DNA from: Apodemus sylvaticus
Taxonomy: Eukaryota > Chordata > Mammalia > Rodentia > Muridae
Assembly (NCBI RefSeq): GCF_947179515.1
Contig: NC_067477.1
Span: 146,730,465 to 146,794,464, forward strand
Direction: 5' to 3'
Length of the DNA: 64,000 nt
A program made the position numbers and the translations under genes. The notes under the pieces are model-generated. The model saw only the letters and a program-made list of their open reading frames with translations. It was not told the origin of the DNA and ran no database searches. Below are positions 13,901-27,400 of the stretch, piece after piece. How positions within the stretch are numbered: the stretch's first letter is position 1; every line of letters begins with the position of its first letter.

Positions 13901-16900
13901 AATTAGCTTGTATCTCCTAAACAACACGTTGCAACTCGAAAAGGTTTGGTGTGGTGTTTACATCTAAACGTGTAGCCTCAAAAGAGAACACACAGGAGAA
14001 TTTTCTTTCGTCAAAATTTTTTCAGAAAACCACGTTTTAAGGAAATCCTGCATCATGCGAAATTATGTTGTTTTTCCTAAGCAACACGTTGTAACTCGAA
14101 AAGCTTTGGGGTTGCGTGTATGTCTAAACGTGTGGCCTCTAAAGGGAACGCACAGGAGAGTTTTCTCTCGAAAGAATATGTAAGAATACCACGTTATAAG
14201 GAAATACAGTGTTGCAGAGTAAAGACAAATACGTACATATTGTAAACACTTTACGACAAGAAATAACGCGTCTACAAAATTAGCTTGTATCTCCTAAACA
14301 ACACATTGTAACTCGAAAAGATATGGTGTGGCATGTACGTCTAAACGTGTAGCCTCAAAAGAGAACCCACAGGAGAATTTTCGTTCGTCAAAATTTTTCA
14401 GAAAACCAGGTTTTAAGGGAATCCCGCATCGTGCGAAATTATTTTGTTTTTCCAAAACAACACGTTGTAACTCGAAAAGCTTTGGTGTTGCGTGTATGTC
14501 TAAGCGTGTAGCCTCAAAAGACAACGCACAGGAGAGGTTTCTCTCGAAAGAATATTTAAGAATACCACGTTATATGGAAATACAGTGTTGCAGAGTAAAG
14601 ACAAATATGTACATATTGGAAACACTTTACAAGAAGAAATAACGCATGGTACAAAATTAGCCTGTATCTCCTAAACAACACGTTGTAACTCAAAAGGATT
14701 TGATGTGGTCATTACATCTAAACATGTAGCCTCAAAAAGAAACGACAGGAGTATTTTCTTTCTTCAATTTTTTTTTCAGAAAACCACGTTTTAAGGAAAT
14801 CCATCATCGTGCGAAATTATTTTGTTTTTCCTAAACAACAGGTTGTAACTCGAAAAGCTTTGGTGTTGCGTGTATGTCTAAGCGTGTAGACTCAAAAGAG
14901 AACGCACAGTAGAGTATTCTCTCGAACGAATATGTAAGAATACCACGTTATAAGGAAATACAGTGTTGCAGAGTAAAGACAGATACATACGTATTGGAAA
15001 CACTTTACGAGAAGGAATAATTCATCATACAAAATTAGCTTGTATTTCCTAAACAACACGTTGTAACTCGAAAAGATTTGGTGTGGCGTGTACGTTGAAA
15101 CGTGTAGCCTCAAAGGAGAACCGACAGGAGAATTTTCTTTCGTCAAAATTTCTCAGAAAACCACGTTTTAAGGAAATCCCGCATCGTGCGAAATTATCTT
15201 GTTTTTCCTAAACAACACGTTTTAACTCGAAAAGCTTTGGTGTTGCGTGTATGTCTAAGCGTGTAGCCTCAAAAGAGAACGCACAGGAGAGTTTTCTCTC
15301 GAAAGAATACGTAAGAATAACACGTTATTTGGAAATACAGTGTTGCAGAGTAAAGAACAATATGTATATATTGTAAACACTTTATGAGAAAAAATAACGC
15401 ATGGTAAAAAATTAGCTTGTATCTCCTAAACAACACGTTGTAACTCGAAAAGGTTTGGTGTGGTGTTTACATCTAAACGTGTCGCCTCAAAAGAGAATCC
15501 ACAGGAGAATTTTCTTTCGTCAAAATTTTTTCAGAAAACCACGTTTTAGGGAAATCCCTCATCATGCGAAATTTTCTCGTTTTTCCTAACAACACGTTGT
15601 AACTCCAAAAGCTTTGGGTTTGTGTGTATGTCTAAATGTGTGGCCTCTAAAGAGAACGCACAGGAGAGTTTTCTCTCGAAAGAATATATAAGAATACCAA
15701 GTTATAAGGAAATACAGTGTTGCAGAGTAAAGACAAATAGGTATGTATTGGAAACACTTTACGAGAAGAAATAACGCATCTACAAAATTAGCTTGTATCT
15801 CCTAAACAACACGTTGTAACTCGAAAAGATTTGGTGTGGCTTGTACGTCTAAACGTGTAGCCTCAAAAGAGGACCCACAGGAAAGTTTTATTTCTTCAAA
15901 ATTTGTCAGAAAACCACGTTTTAAGGAAATCCTGCATCGTGCGAAATTATTTGGTTTTTCCAAAACAACACGTTGTAACTCGAAAAGCTTTGGTGTTGCG
16001 TGTATGTCTAAGCATGTAGCCTCAAAAGAGTACACACAGGAGAGGTTTCTCTCGAAAGAATATGTAAGAATACCACGTTATATGGAAATACAGTGTTGCA
16101 GAGTAAAGACAAATATGTACGTATTGGAAACACTTTACGAGAAGAAATAACGCATGGTACAAAATTAGCTTGTATCTCCTAAACAACCCGTTGTGACTCA
16201 AAAGGATTTGAGGTAGTGTTTACATCTAAACATGTAGCCTCAAAAGAGAACCCACAGGAGTATTTTCTTTCGTCAAAATTTTTTCAGAAAACCACGTTTT
16301 AAGGAAATCCCGCATCGTGCGAAATTATTTTGTTTTTCCTAAACAACACGTTGTAACTCGAAAAGATTTGGTGTTGCTTGTATGTCTAAGCGTGTAGCCT
16401 CAAAAGGGAAGGCACAGGAGAATTTTCTCTCGAAAGAATATGTAAGATAACCACATTATAAGGAAATACAGTGTTGCAGAGTAAAGACAGATACATACAT
16501 ATTGGAAACACTTTACGAGAAGGAATAATACATCGTACAAAATTAACTTGTATTTCCTAAACAACACGTTGTAACTCGAAAAGATTTGGTGTGGCGTGTA
16601 CGTTGAAACGTGTAGCCTCAAAAGAGAACCCAAAGGAGAATTTTCTTTCGTCAAAATTTGTCAGAAAACCACGTTTTAAGGAAATCCCGCATCGTGCAAA
16701 ATTATCTTGTTTTTCCTAAACAACACGTTTTAACTCGTAAAGCTTTGGTGTTGCGTGTATGTCTAAACGTGTGGCCTCAAAGAGAATGCACAGGAGAGTT
16801 TTCTCTCGAAAGAATATATAAGAATTCCACGTTATAAGGAAATACAGTGTTGCAGAGAAAAGACTAATATGTATGTATTGGAAACATTTTACGAGAAGAA

Positions 16901-18400
16901 ATAACGCATCGAACAAAATTAGCTTATATCTCCTAAACAACACGTTGTAACTCGAAAAGATTTGGTGTGTCGTGTACGTCTAAACGTGTAGCCTCAAAAG
17001 AGAACCCACAGGAGAATTTTTTTGGTCAAAATTTGTCAACAAAGCACGTATTAAGGAAATCCTGCATCGTGAGAAATTATCTTGTTTTTCCTAAACAACA
17101 CGTTGTGACTTGAAAAGCTTTGGTGTTGCGTGTATGTCTAAGCGTGTAACCTCAAAAGAGAACGCACAGGAGAATTTTCTCTCGAAAGAATATGTAAGGA
17201 TAACACGTTATAAGTAAATACAGTGTTGCAGAGTAAAGACAAATAGGTACTTATTGGAAACACTTTACGAGAAGAAATAAAGTATCGTACAAAATTAGCT
17301 TGTATCTCCTAAACAACAGTTGTAACTCGAAAAGATTCGGTGTGGCGTGTACATCTAAACGTGGAGCCTCAAAACGGAACCCACAGAAGAATTTTCTTTC
17401 GTCAAAATTTGTCAGAAAACCACGTTTTAAGAAAATCCCGCTTCCTGCGAAATTATCTTGTTTTTCCTAAACAACACGTTGTAACTTGAAAAGCTTTGGT
17501 GTTGCGTGTATGTCTAAGCGTGTAGCCTCAAAAGAGAACGCACAAGGGAGTTTTCTCTCGAAAGAATATGTAAGAATACCACGTTATTTGGAAATACAGT
17601 GTTGCAGAGTAAAGACCAATATGTATGTATTGGAAACACTTTATGAGAAGAAATAACGCATGGTAAAATATTAGCTTGTATCTCCTAACAACACGTTGCA
17701 ACTCGAAAAGGTTTGGTGTGGTGTTTACATCTAAACGTGTAGCCTCAAAAGAGAACACACAGGAGAATTTTCTTTCGTCAAAATTTTTTCAGAAAACCAC
17801 GTTTTGAGGAAATCCCGCATCATCCGAAATTATCTTGTTTTTCCTAAACAACACGTTGTAACTCGAAAAGCTTTGGGGTTGCGTGTATGTCTAAACGTGT
17901 GGCCTCTAAAGAGAACGCACAGGACAGTTTTCTCTCAAAAGAATATGTAAGAATACCACGTTATAAGCAAATACAGTGTTGCAGAGTAAAGACAAATACG
18001 TACATATTGTAAACACTTTACGAGAAGAAATAACGCATCTACAAAATTAGCTTGTATCTCCTAAACAACACGTTGTAACTCGAAAGGATTTGGTGTGGCG
18101 TGAACGTCTAAACGTGTAGCCTCAAAAGAGAACCCACAGGAGAATTTTCGTTCGTCAAAATTTTTCAGAAAACCACGTTTTAAGGAAATCCCGCATCGTG
18201 CGAAATTATTTTGTTTCTCCAAAACAACACGTTGTAACTCGAAAAGCTTTGGTGTTGCGTGTATGTCTAAGCATGTAGCCTCAAAAGGGAACGCACAGGA
18301 GAGGTTTCTCTTGAAAGAATATTTAAGAATACCACGTTATATGGAAATACAATGTTGCAGAGTAAAGACAAATATGTACATATTGGAAACACTTTACAAG
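7980..18400 (-). repeat. 14-dimer HOR, 5,276-bp period
   Basis: Variant-bearing units recur at a fixed 5,275-5,277-bp offset: 9053 with 14328, 9616 with 14892, 10526 with 15802, 11124 with 16400, and 12060 with 17336. 5,276 is 14 x 376.9. The left copy is about 8.0-13.1 kb and the right copy about 13.1-18.4 kb. Correspondence breaks near 13.11 compared with 18.39 kb. Left limits are approximate because early units have diverged. Confidence 0.78.
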
Positions 18401-21300
18401 AAGAAATAACGCATGGTACAAAATTAGCCTGTATCTCCTAAACTACACGTTGTGACTCAAAAGGATTTGATGTGGTGATTACATCTAAACATGTAACCTC
18501 AAAAGAGAACCCACAGGAGTATTTTCATTCGTCAAAATTTTTTCAGAAAACCACGTTTTAAGGAAATCCATCATCGTGCGAAATTATTTTGTTTTTCCTA
18601 AACAACATGTTGTAACTCGAAAAGCTTTTGTGTTGCGTGTATGTCTAAGCGTGTAGACTCAAAAGAGAATGCACAGTAGAGTATTCTCTCGAACGAATAT
18701 GTAAGAATACCACGTTATAAGGAACGTACATACGTATTGGAAACACTTAACGAGAAGGAATAATACATCGTACAAAATTAGCTTGTATTTCCTAAACAAC
18801 ACGTTGTAACTCGAAAAGATTTGGTGTGGCGTGTACGTTGAAACGTGTAGCCTCAAAAGAGAACCCACAGGAGAATTTTCTTTCGTCAAAATTTGTCAGA
18901 AAACCACGTTTTAAGGAAATCCCGCATCGTGCGAAATTATCTTGTTTTTCCTACACAACACGTTTTAACTTGAAAAGCTTTGGTGTTGCGTGTATGTCTA
19001 AACGTGTGGCCTCAAAGAGAATGCACAGGGGAGTTTTCTCTCGAACGAATATATAAGAATACCACGTTATAAGGAAATACAGTGTTGCAGAGAAAAGACT
19101 AATATGTACGTATTGGAAACACTTTACGAGAACAAATAACGCATCGTACAAAATTAGCTTGTATCTCCTAATCAACACATTGTAACTCGAAAAGATTTGG
19201 TGTGGCGTGTACGTCTAAACGTGTAGCCTCAAAAGAGAACCCACAGGAGAATTTTCTTTGGTCAAAATTTGTCAGAAAAGCACGTATTAAGGAAATCCTG
19301 CATCTTGTGAAATTATCTTGTTTTTCATAAACAACACATTGTGACTTGAAAAGCTTTGGTGCTGCGTGTATGTCTAAGCGTGTAGCCTCAAAAGAGAATG
19401 CACAGGAGAATTTTCTCTCGAAAGAATATGTAAGAATACCACGTTATAAGGAAATACAGTGTTGCAGGGTGAAGACAAATAGGTACTTATTGGAAACACT
19501 TTACGAGAAGAAATAATGTATCATACAAAATTAGCTTGTATCTTCTAAACAACAGTTGTAACTCGAAAAGATTCGGTGTGGCGTGTACATCTAAACGTGG
19601 AGCCTCAAAAGGGAACCCACAGAAGAATTTTCTTTCGTCAAAATTTGTCAGAAAACCACGTTTTAAGAAAATCCCGCTTCGTGCGAAATTATCTTGTTTT
19701 TCCTAAACAACACGTTGTAACTTGAAAAGCTTTCGTGTTGCGTGTATGTCTAAGCATGTAGCCTCAAAAGAGAACGCACAGGAGTGTTGTCTCTCGAAAG
19801 AATATGTAAGAATACCACGTTATTTGGAAATACAGTGTTGCAGACTAAAGACCAATATGTATGTATTGGAAACACTTTATGAGAAGAAATAACGCATGGT
19901 AAAATATTAGCTTGTATCTCCTAAACAAAACGTTGCAACTCGAAATGGTTTGGTGTGGTGTTTACATCTAAACGTGTAGCCTTAAAAGAGAACACACAGG
20001 AGAATTTTCTTTCGTCAAAACTTTTTCAGAAAACCACGTTTTGAGGAAATCCCGCATCATCCGAAATTATCTTGTTTTTCCTAAACAACACGTTGTAACT
20101 CGAAAAGCTTTGGGGTTGCGTGTATGTCTAAACGTGTGGCCTCTAAAGAGAATGCACAGGAGAGTTTTCTCTCGAAAGAATATGTAAGAATACCACGTTA
20201 TAAGGAAATACAGTGTTGCAGAGTAAAGACAAATACGTACATATTGTAAACACTTTACGAGAAGAAATAACGCATCTACAAAATTAGCTTGTATCTCCTA
20301 AACAACACGTTGTAACTCGAAAGGATTTGGTGTGGCGTGAACGTCTAAACGTGTAGCCTCAAAAGAGAACCCACAGGAGAATTTTCGTTCGTCAAAATTT
20401 TTCAGAAAACCAGGTTTTAAGGAAATCCCGCATCGTGCTAAAATTATTTTGTTTTTCCAAAACAACACGTTGTAACTCGAAAAGCTTTGGTGTTGCGTGT
20501 ATGTCTAAGCGTGTAGCCTCAAAAGAGAACGCACAGGAGAGGTTTCTCTCGAAAGAATATTTAAGAATACCATGTTATATGGAAATACACTGTTGCAGAG
20601 TAAAGACAAATATGTACATATTGGAAACACTTTACAAGAAGAAATAACGCATGGTACAAAATTAGCCTGTATCTCCTAAACAACAGGTTGTGATTCAAAA
20701 GGATTTGATGTGGTGATTACATCTAAACATGTAGCCTCAAAAGAGAATCCACAGGAGTATTTTCTTTTGTCAAAATTTTTTCAGAAAACCACATTTTAAG
20801 GAAATCCATCATCGTGCGAAATTATTTTGTTTTTCCTAAACAACAGGTTGTAACTTGAAAAGCTTTTGTGTTGCGTGTATGTCTAAGCGTGTAGACTCAA
20901 AAGAGAATGCACAGTAGAGTATTCTCTCGAACGAATATGTAAGAATACCACGTTATAAGGAAATACAGTGTTGTAGAGTAAAAACAGATACATACGTATT
21001 GGAAACCCTTTACGAGAAGGAATAATACATCGTATAAAATTAGCTTGTATTTCCAAAACAACACGTTGTAACTCGAAAAGATTTGGTGTGGCGTGTACGT
21101 TGAAACGTGTAGCCTCAAAAGAGAACCCACAGGAGAATTTTCTTTCGTCAAAATTTGTCAGAAAACCACATTTTAAGGAAATCCCGCATCATGCGAAATT
21201 ATCTTGTTTTTCCTAAACAACACGTATTAACTCGAAAAGCTTTGGTGTTGCGTGTATGTCTAAACGTGTGGCCTCAAAGAGAACGCACAGGAGAGTTTTC
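16400..21300 (-). repeat. Nested 6-dimer HOR, about 2,235-2,262 bp
   Basis: The unit with GTACGTTGAAACG recurs at 16591, 18826 and 21088, and the unit with ATTAGCCTGTATCTCC at 18423 and 20661. Offsets are 2235, 2262 and 2238. The shorter values reflect a deletion of about 23 bp at 18724 in one copy (6 x 377 = 2262). This period overlaps the end of the 5,276-bp HOR, which shows layered amplification. Confidence 0.7.
18715..18740 (-). other. Deletion of about 23 bp inside a B half
   Basis: TATAAGGAA is joined to CGTACATACGTATTGG. The usual bases between them (ATACAGTGTTGCAGAGTAAA and a few more) are missing. The flanking text is otherwise standard. It is a private marker of this HOR copy. Confidence 0.75.
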
Positions 21301-22189
21301 TCTCGAAAGAATATATAAGAATACCACATTATAAGGAAATACAGTGTTGCAGAGTAAAGACAAATACGTACATATTGGAAACACTTTATGAAAAGAAGTA
21401 ACGCATCGTAAAAAATTAGCTTGTATCTACTGAACAACACTTTGTAACTCGTAATGATTTGGTGTGGCGTGTACGTCTAAACATGTAGCCTCAAAAGAGA
21501 ACCCACAGGAGAATTATTTTTGGTCAAAATTTGTCAGAAAACCATGTATTAAGGAAATCCCGCATCGTGCGATATTATCTTGTTTTTCCTAAACAACACG
21601 TTGTGACTCGAAAAGCTTTGGTGCTGCGTGTATGTCTAAGCATGTTGCCTCAAAAGAGAACGCACAGGAGAGTTTTCTCTCGAAAGAATATGTAAGAATA
21701 CCACGTTATAAGGAAATACAGTGATGCAGAGTAAAGACAAATAGGTACTTATTGGAAACACTTTAAGAGAAGAAATAATGTATCGTACAAAATTAGCTTG
21801 TATCTCCTAAACAACACGTTGTAACTCGAAAAGATTTGGTGTGGCATGTACGTCTAAACGTGGAGCCTCAAAAGGGAACCCACAGGAGAATGTTCTTTCG
21901 TCAAAATTTGTCAGAAAACCATGTTTTAAGGAAATCCCGCATCGTGCGAAATTACCTTGTTTTTCCTAAACAACACGTTGTAACTTGAAAAGCTTTGGTG
22001 TTGCGTGTATGTCTAAGCGTGTAGCCTCAAAAGAGAACGCACAGGGGAGTTTTCTCTCGAAAGAATATGTAAGAATACCACGTTATTTGGAAATACACTG
22101 TTGCAGAGTAAAGACCAATATGTATGTATTGGAAACACTTTATGAGAAGAAATAACGCATGGTAAAAAATTAGCTTGTATCTCCTAAAC

Positions 22190-24455
22190 AACACGTTGCA
22201 ACTCGAAAAGGTTTGGTGTGGTGTTTACATCTAAACGTGTAGCCTCAAAAGAGAACACACAGGAGAATTTTCTTTCGTCAAAATTTTTTCAGAAAACCAC
22301 GTTTTAAAGGAAATTCTGCATCATGCGAAATTATGTTGTTTTTCCTAAACAACACGTTGTAACTTGAAAAGCTTTGGGGTTGTGTGTATGTCTAAACATG
22401 TGGCCTCTAAAGAGAATGCACAGGAGAATTTTCTCTCGAAAGAATATGTAAGAATACCACGTTATAAGGAAATACAGTGTTGCAGAGTAAAGACAAATAC
22501 GTAAGTATTGTAAACACTTTACGAGAAGAAATAACGCGTCTACATAATTAGCTTGTATCTCCTAAACAACACGTTGTAACTCGAAAAGATTTGGTGTGGC
22601 ATGTACGTCTAAACGTGTAGCCTCAAAAGAGAACCCACAGGAGAATTTTCGTTCGTCAAAATTTTTCAGAAAACCAGGTTTTAAGGAAATCCCGCATCGT
22701 GCGAAATTATTTTGTTTTTCCAAAACAACACGTTGTTACTTGAAAAGCTTTGGTGTTTCTTGTATGTCTAAGCGTGTAGCCTCAAAAGACAACGCACAGG
22801 AGAGGTTTCTCTAGAAAGAATATTTAAGAATACCACGTTATATGGAAACACAGTGTTGCAGAGTAAAGACAAATATGTACATATTGGAAACACTTTACAA
22901 GAAGAAATAACGCATGGTACAAAATTAGCCTGTATCTCCTAAACAACACGTTGTAACTCAAAAGGATTTGATGTGGTCATTACATCTAAACATGTAGCCT
23001 CAAAAAGAACCCACAGGAGTATTTTCTTTCGTCAATTTTTTTTCAGAAAACCACGTTTTAAGGAAATCCCGCATCGTGCGAAATTATTTTGTTTTTCCTA
23101 AACAACACGTTGTAACTCGAAAAGTTTTGGTGTTGCGTGTATGTCTAAGCGTGTAGACTCAAAAGAGAACGCACAGTAGAGTATTCTCTCGAACGAATAT
23201 GTAAGAATACCACGTTATAAGGAAATACAGTGTTGCAGAGTAAAGACAGATACATACGTATTGGAAACACTTTACGAGAAGGAATAATACATCGTACAAA
23301 ATTAGCTTGTATTTCCTAAACAACACGTTGCAACTCGAAAAGGTTTGGTGTGGTGTTTACATCTAAACGTGTAGCCTCAAAAGAGAACACACAGGAGAAT
23401 TTTCTTTCGTCAAATTTTTTTCAGAAAACCACGTTTTAAGGAAATCCTGCATCATGCGAAATTATGTTGTTTTTCCTAAACAACACGTTGTAACTTGAAA
23501 AGCTTTGGGGTTGCGTGTATGTCTAAACATGTGGCCTCTAAAGAGAATGCACAGGAGAGTTTTCTCTCGAAAGAATATGTAAGAATACCACGTTATAAGG
23601 AAATACAGTGTTGCAGAGTAAAGACAAATACGTAAGTATTGTAAACACTTTACGAGAAGAAATAACGCGTCTACATAATTAGCTTGTATCTCCTAAACAA
23701 CACGTTGTAACTCGAAAAGATTTGGTGTGGCATGTACGTTAAACGTGTAGCCTCAAAAGAGAACCCACAGGAGAATTTTCGTTCGTCAAAATTTTTCAGA
23801 AAACCAGGTTTTAAGGAAATCCCGCATCGTGGGAAATTATTTTGTTTTTCCAAAACAACACGTTGTAACTCGAAAAGCTTTGGTGTTTCTTGTATGTCTA
23901 AGCGTGTAGCCTCAAAAGACAACGCACAGGAGAGGTTTCTCTAGAAAGAATATTTAAGAATACCACGTTATATGGAAACACAGTGTTGCAGAGTAAAGAC
24001 AAATATGTACATTTTGGAAACACTTTACAAGAAGAAATAACGCATGGTACAAAATTAGCCTGTATCTCCTAAACAACACGTTGTAACTCAAAAGGATTTG
24101 ATGTGGTCATTACATCTAAACATGTAGCCTCAAAAAGAACCCACAGGAGTATTTTCTTTCGTCAATTTTTTTTTTCAGAAAACCACGTTTTAAGGAAATC
24201 CATCATCGTGCGAAATTATTTTGTTTTTCCTAAACAACACGTTGTAACTCGAAAAGCTTTGGTGTTGCGTGTATGTCTAAGCGTGTAGACTCAAAAGAGA
24301 ATGCACAGTAGAGTATTCTCTCGAAAGAATATGTAAGAATACCACGTTATAAGGAAATACAGTGTTGCAGAGTAAAGACAGATACATACGTATTGGATAC
24401 ACTTTATGAGAAGGAATAATACATCGTACAAAATTAGCTTGTATTTCCTAAACAA
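22190..24455 (-). repeat. Recent 3-dimer tandem duplication, 1,132-bp period
   Basis: The two copies (about 22.19-23.32 and 23.32-24.45 kb) share rare variants: GGTGTTTCTTGTATG (22752 and 23883), the CTAGAAAGAATATTTAAG change (22811 and 23941), and GGAAACACAGTG in place of GGAAATACAGTG (22843 and 23973). Few differences separate the copies, so this is among the youngest events in the window. The join near 23.32 kb links a TATTTCC-type B to a GTTGCAACTC-type B. Confidence 0.8.
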
Positions 24456-27400
24456 CACGTTGTAACTCGAAAAGATTTGGTGTGGCGTGTACGTTGAAAC
24501 GTGTAGCCTCAAGGGAGAACCGACAGGAGAATTTTTTTTCGTCAAAATTTCTCAGAAAACTACGTTTTAAGGAAATCCCGCATCGTGCGAAATTATCTTG
24601 TTTTTCCTAAACAACACGTTTTAACTCGAAAAGCTTTGGTGTTGCGTGTATGTCTAAGCGTGTAGCCTCAAAAGAGAATGCACAGGAGAGTTTTCTCTCG
24701 AAAGAATATGTAAGAATAACACGTTATTTGGAAATACAGTGTTGCAGAGTAAAGAACAATATGTATATATTGTAAACACTTTATGAGAAGAAATAACGCA
24801 TGGTAAAAAATTAGCTTGTATCTCCTAAACAACACGTTGTAACTCGAAAAGGTTTGGTGTGGTGTTTACATCAAAACGTGTAGCCTCAAAAGAGCATCCA
24901 CAGGAGAATTTTCTTTCGTCAAATTTTTTTCAGAAAACCACGTTTTAAGGAAATCCCTCATCATGCGAAATTATCTCGTTTTTCCTAAACAACACATTGT
25001 AACTCCAAAAGCTTTGGGTTTGCGTGTATGTCTAAACGTGTGGCCTCTAAAGAGAACGCACAGGAGAGTTTTCTCTCGAAAGAATATGTAAGAATACCAC
25101 GTTATAAGGAAATACAGTGTTGCAGAGTAAAGACAAATACGTACATATTGGAAACACTTAACGAGAAGAAATATCGCATCTACAAAATTAGCTTGTATCT
25201 CCTAAACAACACGTTGTAACTCGAAAAGATTTGGTGTGACGTGTACGTCTAAACGTGTAGCCTCAAAAGAGAACCCACAGGAGAATTTTCTTTCGTCAAA
25301 ATTTGTCAGAAAACCACGTTTTAAGGAAATCCCGCATCGTGCGAAATTATTTGGTTTTTCCAAAACTACACGTTGTAACTCGAAAAGCTTTGGTGTTGCG
25401 TGTATGTCTAAGCATGTAGCCTCAAAAGAGTACACACAGGAGAGGTTTCTCTCGAAAGAATATGTAAGAATACCACGTTATATGGAAATACAGTGTTGCA
25501 GAGTAAAGACAAATATGTACGTATTGGAAACACTTTATGAGAAGAAATAACGCATGGTACAAAATTAGCTTGTATCTCCTAAACAACACGTTGTGATTCA
25601 AAATTATTTGAGGTGGTGTTTACATCTAAACATGTAGCCTCAAAAGAGAACCCACAGGAGTATTTTCATTCGTCAAAATTTTTTCCGAAAACCACGTTTT
25701 AAGGAAATCCCGCATCGTGCGAAATTATTTTGTTTTTCCTAAACAACACGTTGTAACTCGAAAAGATTTGGTGTTGCGTGTATGTCTAAGGGTGTAGCCT
25801 CAAAAGGGAAGGCACAGGAGAATTTTCTCTCGAAAGAATATGTAAGAATACCACGTTATAAGGAAATACAGTGTTGCAGACTAAAGACAGGTACATACAT
25901 ATTGGAAACACTTTACGAGAAGGAATACTACATCGTACAAAATTAGCTTGTATTTCCTAAACAACACGTTGTAACTCGAAAAGATTTGGTGTGGCGTGTA
26001 CATTGAAACGTGTAGCCTCAAAAGAGAACCCACAGGAGAATTTTCTTTCGTCAAAATTTGTCAGAAAACCACGTTTTAAGGAAATCCCGCATCGTGCGAA
26101 ATTATCTTGTTTTTCCTAAACAACACGTTTTAACTCGAAAAGCTTTGGTGTTGCATGTATGTCTAAACGTGTGGCCTCAAAGAGAATGCACAGGGGAGTT
26201 TTCTCTCGAAAGAATATATAAGAATACCACGTTATAAGGAAATACAGTGTTGCAGAGAAAAGACAAATATGTACGTATTGGAAACACTTTACGAGAAGAA
26301 ATATCGCATCGTACAAAATTAGCTTGTATCTCCTAAGCAACACGTTGTAACTCGAAAAGATTTGGTGTGGCGTGTACGTCTAAACGTGTAGCCTCAAAAG
26401 AGAACCCACAGGAGAATTTTCTTTGGTCAAAATTTATCAGAAAAGCACGTATTAAGGAAATCCTGCATCGTGCGAAATTATCTTGTTTTTCCTAAACAAC
26501 AAGTTGTGACTTGAAAAGCTTTGGTGCTGCATGTATGTCTAAGCATGTAGCCTCAAAAGAGAACACACAGGAGAATTTTCTCTCGAAAGAATATGTAAGG
26601 ATACCACGTTATAAGGAAATACAGTGTTGCAGAGTAAAGACAAATAGGTACTTATTGGAAACACTTTACGAGAAGAAATAATGTATCGTACAAAATTAGC
26701 TTGTATCTCCTAAACAACAGTTGTAACTCGAAAAGATTCGGTGTGGCATGTACATCTAAACGTGGAGCCTCAAAAGGGAACCCACGGAAGAATTTTCTTT
26801 CGTCAAAATTTGTCAGAAAACCACGTTTTAAGAAAATCCCGCTTCGTGCGAAATTATCTTGTTTTTCCTAAACAACACGTTGTAACTTGAAAAGCTTTGG
26901 TGTTGCGTGTATGTCTAAGCGTGTAGCCTCAAAAGAGAACGCACAGGAGAGTTGTCTCTCGAAAGAATATGTAAGAATACCACGTTATAAGGAAATACAG
27001 TGTTGCAGAGTAAAGACAAATACGTACATATTGTAAACACTTTACGAGAAGAAATAACGCATGGTAAAATATTAGCTTGCATCTCCTAAACAACACGTTG
27101 CAACTCGAAAAGGTTTGGTGTGGTGTTTACATCTAAACGTGTAGCCTCAAAAGAGAACACACAGGAGAATTTTCTTTCGTCAAAATTTTTTCAGAAAACC
27201 ACGTTTTGAGGAAATCCCGCATCATCCGAAATTATCTTGTTTTTCCTAAACAACACGTTGTAACTCGAAAAGCTTTGGGGTTGCGTGTATGTCTAAACGT
27301 GTGTCCTCAAAAGGGAACGCACAGGAGAGGTTTCTCTTGAAAGAATATTTAAGAATACCACGTTATATGGAAATACAGTGTTGCAGAGTAAAGACAAATA

